From positions 1-58,780 of the forward strand of contig JAKSKU010000014.1 in assembly GCA_024401565.1 (NCBI GenBank): DNA of 58,780 bases, given 5' to 3'. Positions within the stretch are counted from its first letter, which is position 1. Each line of letters opens with the position of its first letter. This document shows positions 45,800 to 54,068 of this stretch, piece after piece. The position numbers were made by a program, and so were the translations under genes. The notes below the pieces were generated by a model that saw nothing but the letters and a program-made list of their open reading frames with translations, did no database searches and was not told the DNA's origin. The stretch is from Paludibacteraceae bacterium (lineage in GTDB: Bacteria; Bacteroidota; Bacteroidia; Bacteroidales; Paludibacteraceae).

Positions 45800-46847
45800 A
45801 ATCCTCGATGCGGACGGTGCGAACAGGTCTAACACGTTCCGCACTACTCTTGGAGCTACGGCCGATGGTATTATTCTTAAAGTTGATAGCCCACGAGAAC
45901 ACATAATCGTATTCAGTGCTGCTCCAATACCAAGCGTTAGCCAGGCTGACACCACCCTCAGATTTTAGTTTACGGTTGATACGGTGGATATCATCCTTCA
46001 AAGTACGAAGCTGACCGATGCTTGGCAGATACCAGTCTGTCTTACCAGCAGCCTCATAGGATCTTGCAGCCACAGCCGCACGTTCAATATTATCCATTGT
46101 CTCATCCACATAGTTGATGATGGCAGTAGTGTTTTCCAGACCTTGCATATCATAGTTGGCCAAATGCCACTCACGCGTCGTATATGGGTAATCCCCTTTG
46201 ATATCCACCTTATCAGCGCCCCAAGTATATGTTTTACCGTAACCAACATCAGTCATAGCCACGATATAGCCATATTCATAGTCTTCTGAGACGTAGAAAA
46301 GGATACCACCCTCCTCTTCTATATAGTCGCCAATCTGATAAGTGTCGAGTTGACGTACATCTGGATCTCTCTTTGTGTTCTCCATCATACGCCAATAATC
46401 ATTATCCTTAGTGGAGAACGTCAGCGTCACAAGATTAGATCCATCCTTAGTCTTCATCATCACCATTTCATTACCACTACGGTAGAAAGTCTTAGTGCGA
46501 GTCTGAAGCACCTGTCGATATTTAGAAAGATTCTTGCTAATGAATCTCTCCGCATTAAATTTTGTTGTGGTCATAGTGACGTCGCAAAGACGTTTCCATG
46601 ATCGTTCAAACGTCATCTTATAATCGATGCCATAACTCCACTCCAAAGCAGACGCATTCATGTCATTGAGTTGTTCAGGAGAAGACACAAGCCATCCCTT
46701 ACGGTTGAGCATAACATCAACGTCCGTAAAGCTTTTTTTCTTACGAACCTTGTTGAGCTCAGATACTGTAATGAAATCCGTCTGAGCAAACACAGCCGAC
46801 ATTTCTGTCAACATCAATATACACAATATCACCCTAATTATATACAT
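45798..46847 (-). CDS. Secreted protein with C-terminal DUF1566/Lcl-type domain
   Basis: A 349-residue protein with a signal peptide (cleavage after VFAQ, near residue 22). Residues about 25-165 have no recognised domain and may be a sensor or binding module. Residues about 170-349 match DUF1566/Lcl-type folds: GGILFYVSEDYEYGYIVAM, WGADK, TTAIINYVDET, KTDWYLPSIGQLRTL, YWSSTEYDYVFSWAINF and a closing ERVRPVR. Such domains occur in surface proteins of Bacteroidetes and are related to formylglycine-enzyme and C-type lectin folds. Function unknown. The TGA stop is formed at the junction with the repeat at 45663-45799, so the last residues could be altered from the ancestral form. Confidence 0.8.
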   Translation of the reverse strand: MYIIRVILCILMLTEMSAVFAQTDFITVSELNKVRKKKSFTDVDVMLNRKGWLVSSPEQLNDMNASALEWSYGIDYKMTFERSWKRLCDVTMTTTKFNAERFISKNLSKYRQVLQTRTKTFYRSGNEMVMMKTKDGSNLVTLTFSTKDNDYWRMMENTKRDPDVRQLDTYQIGDYIEEEGGILFYVSEDYEYGYIVAMTDVGYGKTYTWGADKVDIKGDYPYTTREWHLANYDMQGLENTTAIINYVDETMDNIERAAVAARSYEAAGKTDWYLPSIGQLRTLKDDIHRINRKLKSEGGVSLANAWYWSSTEYDYVFSWAINFKNNTIGRSSKSSAERVRPVRTVRIED

Positions 46848-46864
46848 GCCCTTTTCCTTTTCTA

Positions 46865-46872
46865 CAAAGATA
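46865..46872 (-). promoter_or_regulatory. -7 promoter box of the DUF1566-like gene
   Basis: Minus strand TATCTTTG, 18 nt before the start codon at 46847. Confidence 0.5.
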
Positions 46873-46930
46873 GGATTAATTTTGAAAAGATATATGATTT
46901 GGATTTTAATGTTGGGGATTAAAGAAGGAG

Positions 46931-47020
46931 ATTATACTGCAGTTGTCCAAAATGAGGATTGCAAAGGACGGAACGTCCTTGCCCCTCCTCCAACGCGAGT
47001 CCGTAGGACGAGCGTAAAAA
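46931..47020 (-). repeat. MITE-family fragment (R2), inverted
   Basis: In inverted orientation it carries one terminal repeat (ATTATACTGCAGTTGTCC at 46931-46948), the AATGAGGATTG segment and the CGCGAGTCC...GGACGAGCG hairpin of the element at 28098, but no second end. Confidence 0.7.
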
Positions 47021-47074
47021 ATATAAAACCTTAAAGATATTTTGGATTAGACAAAACAATCATGGTTGTTTGAT

Positions 47075-47853
47075 ACACGCACGTCCGTGCGTCTCTACGA
47101 GTTCTGGTTCGTGCGAAAATGAATCTGATTAATGTTTTGAAAACATATCGTTACTCCAATTTTTCGGATTGGTAACTATATAATCAGAAATTTTTCTGTA
47201 TTCATCGCTATCACGGATTACATGATCGTAATAATTGGATTGCCACAAAGGATTCAATTTGTTGAATTTGGGGATTTTAAGATTATTTCTATCAATAAAA
47301 TTGTCAATTTGGGAAATCGTAGAAGATTTTAGACCTCCAATAAATGATGATATTGATTTCGGTTTCCTTATTAATGGAAAATATTCTTTTTGTTTTTCAG
47401 ATGAATGATTTTTCTGATACAAATCTGTACATATGGACTTGTCTAATATAATTATCGCATGCCAATGGTTTGGCATAAGAATAAAATCTCCCAAATATAA
47501 TTCTTTTCTCAATTCAAATGATTTGAAAAATTCATCATAAACAATTTTGCCAAAATCGTTCAATACCATTTCGTCATTTATGATTTCTCCGAAGAATTCT
47601 TGTCTGTACGCTGTCACTGATGTAATGAAATAATGACCATTGCCTGCATAATCGCATTCTATTAGAAGAAATACGATATTTGTTTTTGAATAAATCTTCC
47701 ATTTTTACATGTTACTAATTTCTACAAAATTAAAAATCGTTATATAAATATGCAATTTGTATATGGCGAATATCAAATATTTTTTCATGATAACACTAAT
47801 CAGATTCTATATCGCACAGGTCTAAACTCGTAGAGACGCACGGACGTGCGTGT
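47075..47853 (-). mobile_element. REP-RAYT-REP element, complete copy 1
   Basis: Perfect 27-bp inverted REP sequences lie at 47075-47101 and 47827-47853, each containing the palindrome ACGCACGTCCGTGCGT followed by CTCTACGAG. Between them lies a Y1-transposase gene on the minus strand. REP-associated tyrosine transposases (RAYTs) are known to sit beside the REP sequences they mobilise. The stretch 47075-47743 recurs at 48234-48902, and the right-end segment GATTCTATATCGCACAGG recurs, slightly altered, at 49135-49150. Confidence 0.85.
47129..47617 (-). CDS. REP-associated tyrosine transposase (RAYT, Y1_Tnp/IS200-like), copy 1
   Basis: The 162-codon frame shows the HUH motif in LMPNHWHAIIIL, FFGEI near the start, and the tyrosine region WQSNYYDHVIRDSDEYRKISDYIVTNP typical of RAYTs, which cut and rejoin single-stranded REP DNA. 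The reading begins at a GTG. Upstream in the same frame GNGHYFITSV continues the family N-terminus, but the preceding KNKYRISSNR (from ATG 47702) lies in another frame. A one-base shift around 47675-47680 therefore appears to separate the two parts. The product is either N-terminally truncated or inactive. Copy 2 has the same defect. Confidence 0.82.
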   Translation of the reverse strand: MTAYRQEFFGEIINDEMVLNDFGKIVYDEFFKSFELRKELYLGDFILMPNHWHAIIILDKSICTDLYQKNHSSEKQKEYFPLIRKPKSISSFIGGLKSSTISQIDNFIDRNNLKIPKFNKLNPLWQSNYYDHVIRDSDEYRKISDYIVTNPKNWSNDMFSKH

Positions 47854-47910
47854 AACGATTATTTTTTGTTTCTGTTTACCATTTTCCGCAAAGATAACAA
47901 AAGACTAAGA

Positions 47911-47956
47911 AATTACTCAGCCCATTGAGTAAATTTACTCAGTGCATTGAGTAATT
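47911..47956. repeat. Nested palindrome with two tandem hairpins
   Basis: AATTACTCA at the left and TGAGTAATT at the right are inverted. Inside, ACTCA-n6-TGAGT occurs twice, separated by AAATTT. It may be an operator or a structured insertion end; no gene is adjacent. Confidence 0.5.
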
Positions 47957-47967
47957 CGCACAAAGCC

Positions 47968-47994
47968 CTCGTAGAGACGCACGGACGTGCGTGT
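47968..47994 (+). repeat. Solo REP sequence
   Basis: A 27-bp REP in the same orientation as the right end of copy 1, preceded by TCGCACA and a few bases that resemble the RAYT right-end flank. It looks like an isolated right end. Confidence 0.8.
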
Positions 47995-48017
47995 AACCGC
48001 GTGTAACACACGATAAA

Positions 48018-48121
48018 TTTTTACGCTCGCTCTCCGAGCTCGCGTTGATGGGGAGGTTAGGGCCCAAATAAATCAGACATGGGCCCTTAACAATCCTCAT
48101 TTTGGACAACTGCTATATAAT
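48018..48121 (+). repeat. MITE-family fragment (R3)
   Basis: It matches the right two thirds of the element at 28098-28228: the TTTTTACGCTCG hairpin, the ATGGGCCCTTAACAATCC segment and the full right terminal repeat (TTTGGACAACTGC...). The left end is missing. It sits between the two RAYT copies. Confidence 0.75.
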
Positions 48122-48233
48122 TTCTTAAAATTTTAAAAAGTCCCTTGAAAAAGTTGTTACTTTAGCAGAAAATAAGTCACCATTAAACATTATATAATAG
48201 CATGTTATAAAAATCGCATCATTAAACGCGGTT

Positions 48234-48902
48234 ACACGCACGTCCGTGCGTCTCTACGAGTTCTGGTTCGTGCGAAAATGAATCTGATTAATGTTTTGAA
48301 AACATATCGTTACTCCAATTTTTCGGATTGGTAACTATATAATCAGAAATTTTTCTGTATTCATCGCTATCACGGATTACATGATCGTAATAATTGGATT
48401 GCCACAAAGGATTCAATTTGTTGAATTTGGGGATTTTAAGATTATTTCTATCAATAAAATTGTCAATTTGGGAAATCGTAGAAGATTTTAGACCTCCAAT
48501 AAATGATGATATTGATTTCGGTTTCCTTATTAATGGAAAATATTCTTTTTGTTTTTCAGATGAATGATTTTTCTGATACAAATCTGTACATATGGACTTG
48601 TCTAATATAATTATCGCATGCCAATGGTTTGGCATAAGAATAAAATCTCCCAAATATAATTCTTTTCTCAATTCAAATGATTTGAAAAATTCATCATAAA
48701 CAATTTTGCCAAAATCGTTCAATACCATTTCGTCATTTATGATTTCTCCGAAGAATTCTTGTCTGTACGCTGTCACTGATGTAATGAAATAATGACCATT
48801 GCCTGCATAATCGCATTCTATTAGAAGAAATACGATATTTGTTTTTGAATAAATCTTCCATTTTTACATGTTACTAATTTCTACAAAATTAAAAATCGTT
48901 AT
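48234..48902 (-). mobile_element. REP-RAYT element, copy 2 (right end missing)
   Basis: Starts with the same REP (48234-48260) and runs base for base, as far as I compared it, with 47075-47743. Identity stops abruptly after 48902, so the inverted right REP of copy 1 is absent here. The distance between the copies is exactly 1159 bp along their whole length, with no internal indels. Confidence 0.85.
48288..48776 (-). CDS. REP-associated tyrosine transposase (RAYT), copy 2
   Basis: The 162-codon product is identical to that of copy 1, with the same HWH motif, the same YYDHVIR tyrosine region and the same GTG-initiated frame. The same out-of-frame N-terminal segment lies upstream (ATG at 48861). 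The identity suggests a very recent duplication, or conversion, of an already frameshifted gene. Activity is doubtful unless a GTG start or frameshifting restores a working protein. Confidence 0.82.
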   Translation of the reverse strand: MTAYRQEFFGEIINDEMVLNDFGKIVYDEFFKSFELRKELYLGDFILMPNHWHAIIILDKSICTDLYQKNHSSEKQKEYFPLIRKPKSISSFIGGLKSSTISQIDNFIDRNNLKIPKFNKLNPLWQSNYYDHVIRDSDEYRKISDYIVTNPKNWSNDMFSKH

Positions 48903-48978
48903 TGGAAATTGCAAAAAAACATCTAATCATTATTTATTATCACACAAAATGAAATGTTCAATCTTCGCATCTATCATT

Positions 48979-49183
48979 ACACGCACGTCCGTGCGTCTCT
49001 ACGAGTTTTGGGGCAATGCGGTATTGAATCTGAATTGTAATTGTATATAGTGTATTTCATAATTACACAGAGGTATTATCAACCATTAACCTGATTTCAT
49101 ATTATGTAACGACAGATAGACAATACGAATTTGATTATATATCGCACAGGTTCAATCTTGTAGAGACGCACGGACGTGCGTGT
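48979..49183 (-). mobile_element. Non-autonomous REP element (REPIN-like, transposase deleted)
   Basis: A left REP (48979-49005) is followed by sequence like the RAYT left flank (ACGAGTTTTGG, TGAATCTGA), and an inverted right REP (49157-49183, one mismatch) is preceded by TATATCGCACAGGTTC as in copy 1. The 205-bp unit has both ends of the RAYT element but no gene. It may be a mobile derivative. Confidence 0.75.
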
Positions 49184-49206
49184 AACAAATATTATTTTCT
49201 GTTTGG

Positions 49207-49288
49207 ATGGGCGTTCCGCCCTTAACAATCCTCTTTTTTGACATCTCCCCCAAATTATGCATTATGAATTCTTAATTACGAATTACAA
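49207..49288 (+). repeat. MITE-family remnant (R5) and ATTACG-type short repeat
   Basis: GGGCGTTCCGCCCTTAACAA and TCCTC (49207-49235) match the centre of the R4 fragment. At 49255-49288 the sequence is made of TTATGCATTATGAATT and AATTACGAATTAC units like those at 305-343 and 1469-1492. Confidence 0.55.
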
Positions 49289-49421
49289 AAACGTAGTCAA
49301 ACGTACCAAACCACATACACAAGAATATTTATCAAGCATTTAACTTTATCTACTAATTCCTTGGATTATGATTTTTTTATTTTAGCGTCCGAAAAATATC
49401 TATTACCATTACATATTAGAC

Positions 49422-51719
49422 ATGAGGAAAACACTACTAAATGTTGTTGCATCGATTGCAACTTTGTTTGGGGCAGCACTCCAATCTTTCGGAGTCACGG
49501 TCTCCAACCCTATCATCTATTCGGATGTGCCAGATCCATCAGTCATCCGTGATGGAAACAAGTATTATATGGTGAGCACCACAATGCACTGTGCTCCTGG
49601 TGTGCCAATCATGATGTCGGAAGATCTTTCTAACTGGCGTACCGTCAACTATGCTTATCAGACTCTTGATAATGGCGACAACCAGAATCTAAACGCTGGC
49701 AAGCATGCCTACGGTAAGGGCTCGTGGGCATCTTCTCTTCGCAAACACAAAAACAAATATTATATCCTTACTCCGTCGTACACTACAGGAAAGACTCATC
49801 TTTTCTCTACAGACGATATCGAGAACGGCACTTGGGACGAGGTGCGTCTGCCTTTCTATCACGACCCGTCGCTTTTCTTCGACGACGATGATCGCGCCTA
49901 CATCATCTACGGTGGTGGAGAGTTTAACGTCGTGGAGCTAAACAGTGATCTTAAGAGCGTGAAGAACGGAGTCACTAAACTGAATATTCCTATCGACCAG
50001 ACTACTGGTACAAACAGCTATATCGTGAAGTGTGAGGGTGCTCACATGGAGAAGATCGACGGTAAATACTACCTTTTCGCCATCTCTTGGCCAGGAGGCA
50101 AATGTCGTACTGAGTTGGTGTTCCGTTCTAGCAGTTTGAAGGGCAACTACGAGGGAAGAATCGCATTGCAGGAGAACGGTGTGGCTCAAGGTAGCGTCTT
50201 CGACACTCCCGACGGCAAATGGTATGCGATGCTATTCCGCGACTCAGGTGGTGTGGGACGTATTCCTTGGCTTATCCCTGTGACTTGGGAAAACGGTTGG
50301 CCTAACATGGGCAAGCAGGCTGCACGTACTCTTAACTTGCCAAACGCAGTTGAGCCTGCTTATAGCATGGCGACGTCGGATGATTTCGAGTCGACTACCC
50401 TACCTCTTGAATGGCAGTGGAACCATAATCCTGACAACTCCAAATGGTCGTTGTCGGCTCGCCCTGGATTCTTGCGTATCACAACAGGACGTACAGACAA
50501 ATCTCTATACTGGGCAAAGAACACTTTGACACAAAAAACATTCGGACCAAAATGTTCAGGTCGTGTGGCTCTTGATGTGAAGGGCATGAAAGACGGTGAT
50601 GTTGCCGGACTTGTTGCGCTTCAGGATTCATTCGGATTCGTAGGCGTGGAAAAGCAGTGGGGAAAATACAATATCGTGCAGAATAAGACAGTGACAAGAA
50701 ACGCATCTGTTCCTTTGAATGCAGACAGAGTTTATTTGAGAATCGACTTCGATTTCACAAAGGACAGAGCCTATTTCTTCTACAGCACCGACAATCAGAA
50801 GTGGAATTCCATCGGAAAGGATATTCCTCTTCCATACACACTTGGAATGTTTGCCGGATATAAATTCGGATTGTTCAATTATGCGACGTCGCAAACAGGA
50901 GGTTACGCCGATTTCGACTGGTTCAAAGTGGGTGAGGATGTGAACGACGAGATCTATCTTGACGCAATTAAAGAGCCAGAGGTTGTCGGACCATACAATG
51001 AGTCTGCAGCACAGATTCCAGGCGTTGTGGAGACTGAAAACTATAATACTGGAGGCAACAATATCTCATACTACGATAAAGACAGAAGCAATCGTGGCGG
51101 TGAATACAGAAAAGACGGCGTTGATATCTACGCGACGGATGAGGCTAACGGTTTTGCGATCGGCTATTGCGAGGCTGACGAGTGGTTGAATTATACAATC
51201 AACGTGGCTGAAGAGGGAGAGTATGTAGTGACTGTCAGAGCAAGTGAAGAGGGAGAAGTAGAGGCAGGAACTATACATGCGACTCTTACTGACAATGTCA
51301 ATGGCAGTTCGATCGACATCGAGATTGGAAGCACTGGCGATTGGGACGTATATGGAGAGTTTCCACAGGCAAACAGAATCAAACTACCAGCTGGCGAATC
51401 CACACTAGAACTGACAATCAAGAAGTCGTGGGTCAACATCGACCGTTTGTCATTCGCCAAATGGGATCCAACAGACATCGCAATGACAGATGCAGACAAG
51501 ATCACCGTCGTCGCAACACCGTCGACAATAAATATTATCGGTATCGACGAGCCATTTAAGGCAGAAATTATCAATGCCGAAGGAAAAATCATTATGAGTA
51601 GAGACGCAAGAACTCGCGTCTTCACAGAGATTTCCACATCAGGATTTGCTTCTGGCATCTACACCGTCAGAATCACAACAGAAAACGCAGTGGTTTGCAA
51701 GAAAATCACACTCAAATAA
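49422..51719 (+). CDS. Secreted GH43 glycosidase with CBM6 and T9SS type A sorting domain
   Basis: A 765-residue enzyme expected to remove arabinose or xylose units from plant hemicellulose outside the cell. After a signal peptide (cleavage near FGVTVS, about 23) the five-bladed propeller has the GH43 triad: Asp38 in SDVPDPSVIRDG, Asp148 in FYHDPSLFFDDD and Glu205 in VKCEGAHMEK. A beta-sandwich (about 320-510) follows, then a CBM6-like domain (about 525-655, with VVETENY, GGEYRKDGVDI and WLNYTINVAEEGEY). The final about 80 residues are a type A sorting domain. A REP-like GAGACGC...GCGTCT stretch lies inside that domain (51598-51625). The upstream region is repeat DNA; no clear promoter was found. 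Confidence 0.92.
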   Translation: MRKTLLNVVASIATLFGAALQSFGVTVSNPIIYSDVPDPSVIRDGNKYYMVSTTMHCAPGVPIMMSEDLSNWRTVNYAYQTLDNGDNQNLNAGKHAYGKGSWASSLRKHKNKYYILTPSYTTGKTHLFSTDDIENGTWDEVRLPFYHDPSLFFDDDDRAYIIYGGGEFNVVELNSDLKSVKNGVTKLNIPIDQTTGTNSYIVKCEGAHMEKIDGKYYLFAISWPGGKCRTELVFRSSSLKGNYEGRIALQENGVAQGSVFDTPDGKWYAMLFRDSGGVGRIPWLIPVTWENGWPNMGKQAARTLNLPNAVEPAYSMATSDDFESTTLPLEWQWNHNPDNSKWSLSARPGFLRITTGRTDKSLYWAKNTLTQKTFGPKCSGRVALDVKGMKDGDVAGLVALQDSFGFVGVEKQWGKYNIVQNKTVTRNASVPLNADRVYLRIDFDFTKDRAYFFYSTDNQKWNSIGKDIPLPYTLGMFAGYKFGLFNYATSQTGGYADFDWFKVGEDVNDEIYLDAIKEPEVVGPYNESAAQIPGVVETENYNTGGNNISYYDKDRSNRGGEYRKDGVDIYATDEANGFAIGYCEADEWLNYTINVAEEGEYVVTVRASEEGEVEAGTIHATLTDNVNGSSIDIEIGSTGDWDVYGEFPQANRIKLPAGESTLELTIKKSWVNIDRLSFAKWDPTDIAMTDADKITVVATPSTINIIGIDEPFKAEIINAEGKIIMSRDARTRVFTEISTSGFASGIYTVRITTENAVVCKKITLK

Positions 51720-51737
51720 CATAATACCCTTTCGAGA

Positions 51738-51774
51738 AAAAATGCCGTGGAGAAGAGATCGCCACGGCATTTTT
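51738..51774. terminator. Bidirectional terminator between the GH43 and TPR genes
   Basis: AAAAATGCCGTGG (51738-51750) and CCACGGCATTTTT (51762-51774) pair perfectly; both genes converge on it. Confidence 0.9.
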
Positions 51775-51779
51775 AATTA

Positions 51780-52958
51780 TTATTTTCTCACCCACCCTTT
51801 GGCTGTTTTGCTGCCTAGTTTTTCAGCCTTTTTGAAATACTCCTGCGCAAGAGGCATATTTTCAAGACGATGATAGCAAAGTCCGATTTGATAGTAAGCC
51901 TCATGATCCGTCTTATCGATCAAAATAGCTTTAGAGAAGAAATCAATAGCCTTCTCGTATTGCTTAAGATTCTTATGTGTTGACGCGATTTTGCAGAGCA
52001 ACCACTCGTCATCTTTATCGAGAGCACACGCTTTTTCATATAGAGGGAGTGCCTTATCATACTTTCCCTGTTCATAATAGACGTTGCCAAGATTCTTATA
52101 CGGAGAGGCGTATTGCGGATTCGACTCAATTGCCATATTCAGATATTTAACGCATGTGTCCATCTGCCCAAGCTCATAATATGTGCAAGCCATACCATTG
52201 TATGTACGCGCAGGATTCTTAGTATACTTCAATGACTTTCTGTATTCAACCAACGAGTTTTCATACTCACCTGCCATAGTCAGCGTCAGACCTATATTAT
52301 TGAATATCCAAGCTTTGTTAGGCTGGTAGAAACGGAAATTCTTTGCAGAGACGAAGTTTTTATCCACCATAAACTTTTTCAAGCTGTTCTGGTAAAGTTT
52401 GATAGCCTCCGCATAGTTTTTTGACGAGCGTTCAGCATTAGCGAGGTTAAACTTGATAGCGTTATATTTTTTCTTCTTGATTTCCAACGCATGATTGAAA
52501 TGATAGATAGCTTTGGAATTCTCTCCTTTTTCTTGAGCTATAATGCCTAGGATATTGTAGGCATCCGCAAGTTTGGGATCCTTGCTCAATGCGATCTTAC
52601 AGATATTCTCAAGGTCAGCATACTGATGGTTGTGCAAAAGGATAGCACCCGCCATATTGATAAGGTCTGTATTTGTCGGATTAAAACGCATAGCGTTCTT
52701 GATTGCGTCGACAGCCTCCTCATGACGGTCTTCTCGTTTCAGTTTATAGCAAAGCTGCATATAGGCCGATGAGTTGCCGGGCATACGGTTGGTGATGTCG
52801 GTAAGTTCTTCAATAGTAGCATTTGTCGACTGGAAATAGCTATCATTCAATTCAGGAAGATGAAGAAGTTGAGTCTCGTCCTGTATGCGAAAAATAGTTT
52901 GTGCAGACGCTAGCGATACATGCAGAAGAATATATAAAAGTAAAACAGTCTGTCTCAT
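51780..52958 (-). CDS. Secreted/periplasmic TPR repeat protein
   Basis: From the ATG at 52958 the 392-residue protein has a signal peptide (MRQTVLLLYILLHVSLASAQ). About eight to nine tetratricopeptide repeats fill the remainder, seen as recurring LG...YY..G.YDKAL..Y.KA and N.G..L...GEYE patterns. TPR arrays are scaffolds for protein interactions; no enzymatic domain is present. The ATG at 52982 is rejected because a -7 box (TAACTTTGC, 52992-52984) places transcription start about 52977. The gene stands alone, convergent with GH43 and transcribed away from the tandem repeat at 53049. Confidence 0.85.
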   Translation of the reverse strand: MRQTVLLLYILLHVSLASAQTIFRIQDETQLLHLPELNDSYFQSTNATIEELTDITNRMPGNSSAYMQLCYKLKREDRHEEAVDAIKNAMRFNPTNTDLINMAGAILLHNHQYADLENICKIALSKDPKLADAYNILGIIAQEKGENSKAIYHFNHALEIKKKKYNAIKFNLANAERSSKNYAEAIKLYQNSLKKFMVDKNFVSAKNFRFYQPNKAWIFNNIGLTLTMAGEYENSLVEYRKSLKYTKNPARTYNGMACTYYELGQMDTCVKYLNMAIESNPQYASPYKNLGNVYYEQGKYDKALPLYEKACALDKDDEWLLCKIASTHKNLKQYEKAIDFFSKAILIDKTDHEAYYQIGLCYHRLENMPLAQEYFKKAEKLGSKTAKGWVRK

Positions 52959-52983
52959 GTCATTGTTGTAAAGAAAGTTCATC

Positions 52984-52992
52984 GCAAAGTTA
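52984..52992 (-). promoter_or_regulatory. -7 promoter box of the TPR gene
   Basis: Minus strand TAACTTTGC, 26 nt before ATG 52958. Confidence 0.6.
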
Positions 52993-53048
52993 ACCTATTT
53001 CGATTTATTAACGATTAAGCAAACAGATGTTGTTGGACATTTATAACA

Positions 53049-53124
53049 TGGTTTCAAGTTTCAAGTTTCAGGTTTCAAGTTTCAGGTTTCAGATTTCAGG
53101 TTTCAAGTCTCAGGTTTCAGGTTT
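53049..53124. repeat. GTTTCA(A/G) tandem repeat running into the 3' end of the recombinase gene
   Basis: About ten imperfect 7-bp units (GTTTCAA, GTTTCAG, ATTTCAG, GTCTCAG). The stop codon and last few codons of the Xer gene on the minus strand lie inside the array (53110-53124). Confidence 0.8.
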
Positions 53125-54030
53125 ACAATGTGGATGATACTGCATAATCTGATCTCTTAAATGATCCACATTGATATGAGTGTAGATTTCCGTTGTCAGG
53201 ATCGATTCGTGACCTAACATCTCTTGTATGCTACGTAGATCGGCGCCTCCCTCAAGCAAGTGAGTTGCGAACGAGTGACGGAATGTATGTGGACTTATAT
53301 TCTTCGTTATGCCGGCTTTTTCAGCCAACTCCTTTATCAATACAAATATGGTGATGCGAGAGATATGTTTTCCACGGTTGGAAAGAAAAAGATAATCACG
53401 TTCGCTATCCTTCACATTATCCATCTCCATACGGTCGTTGATCCACGCATTCACGATATCAACACTACCCTCTCCTATCGGCACCAGACGTTGTTTGTCA
53501 CCCTTTCCGAAGACAACGATAAACTCTTCATCCAATGCCAGGTTGGAGATCTTAAGGTTAGACAATTCGCTCACACGTAGTCCGCAACTATACAACATCT
53601 CAATAATTGCGAGATTGCGTCTCCCCATCGGCGTAGACGTATCGATTTGTGCCTCAATCGCATCAATTTCCTCGATAGAAAGCACTTCCGGAAGATGACG
53701 GCCCAAAGACGGGCATTCAAGCAATTCCGTCGGATCGTCGGCTATAGCGTCTTCCAAAATCAAAAACTTATAAAACGATTTGATTCCAGATATTATCCTG
53801 GCTTGCGAACGGGCCGATATTCCTAATTCCACAAGTGACGTTACAAAACATTCCAAATCAGTCAGCGTCGCATTCTCCGCCTCAATATGCTCCGTCTCAA
53901 AATACGACAACAATTTTGCCAGATCCTCAAGATACGCATCCTTGGTGTTACCGCTTAACGACCTCTCGACGATGAGATATTGCTCATAGTCGCGCACCAT
54001 TGGAAGATGTCGGAATTTGTCTATGTTCAT
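53110..54030 (-). CDS. xerD: Tyrosine recombinase of the XerC/XerD family
   Basis: A 306-residue site-specific recombinase of the size and layout of XerD, which resolves chromosome dimers at dif. Residues about 10-95 are the core-binding domain. The catalytic domain shows Arg in CGLRVSEL, Lys in GKGDKQRLVP, HTFRHSFATH (His and Arg), LGHESILTTEIYTH (His, with the Tyr nucleophile at its end). No integron or phage gene is adjacent, so a housekeeping role is likely; XerC cannot be excluded. The start at 54030 is preferred because the -7 box TATATTTG (54058-54051) excludes 54051. The C-terminus is encoded by a tandem repeat. Confidence 0.9.
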   Translation of the reverse strand: MNIDKFRHLPMVRDYEQYLIVERSLSGNTKDAYLEDLAKLLSYFETEHIEAENATLTDLECFVTSLVELGISARSQARIISGIKSFYKFLILEDAIADDPTELLECPSLGRHLPEVLSIEEIDAIEAQIDTSTPMGRRNLAIIEMLYSCGLRVSELSNLKISNLALDEEFIVVFGKGDKQRLVPIGEGSVDIVNAWINDRMEMDNVKDSERDYLFLSNRGKHISRITIFVLIKELAEKAGITKNISPHTFRHSFATHLLEGGADLRSIQEMLGHESILTTEIYTHINVDHLRDQIMQYHPHCKPET

Positions 54031-54050
54031 AGGAGAAAATGAAATTTGCA

Positions 54051-54058
54051 CAAATATA
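54051..54058 (-). promoter_or_regulatory. -7 promoter box of the Xer gene
   Basis: Minus strand TATATTTG, 20 nt before ATG 54030; no clear -33 element. Confidence 0.55.
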
Positions 54059-54068
54059 AGATGATTTT

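Noticed and set aside
47075-49183. CRISPR array suggested by repeated 27-bp palindromic units
   Set aside because: The spacing is irregular, orientations alternate, and the units flank transposase genes rather than unique short spacers.
53110-54030. Integron or phage integrase
   Set aside because: Size and motifs fit XerC/XerD, the neighbours are housekeeping genes, and no attachment-site duplication or cassette was seen.
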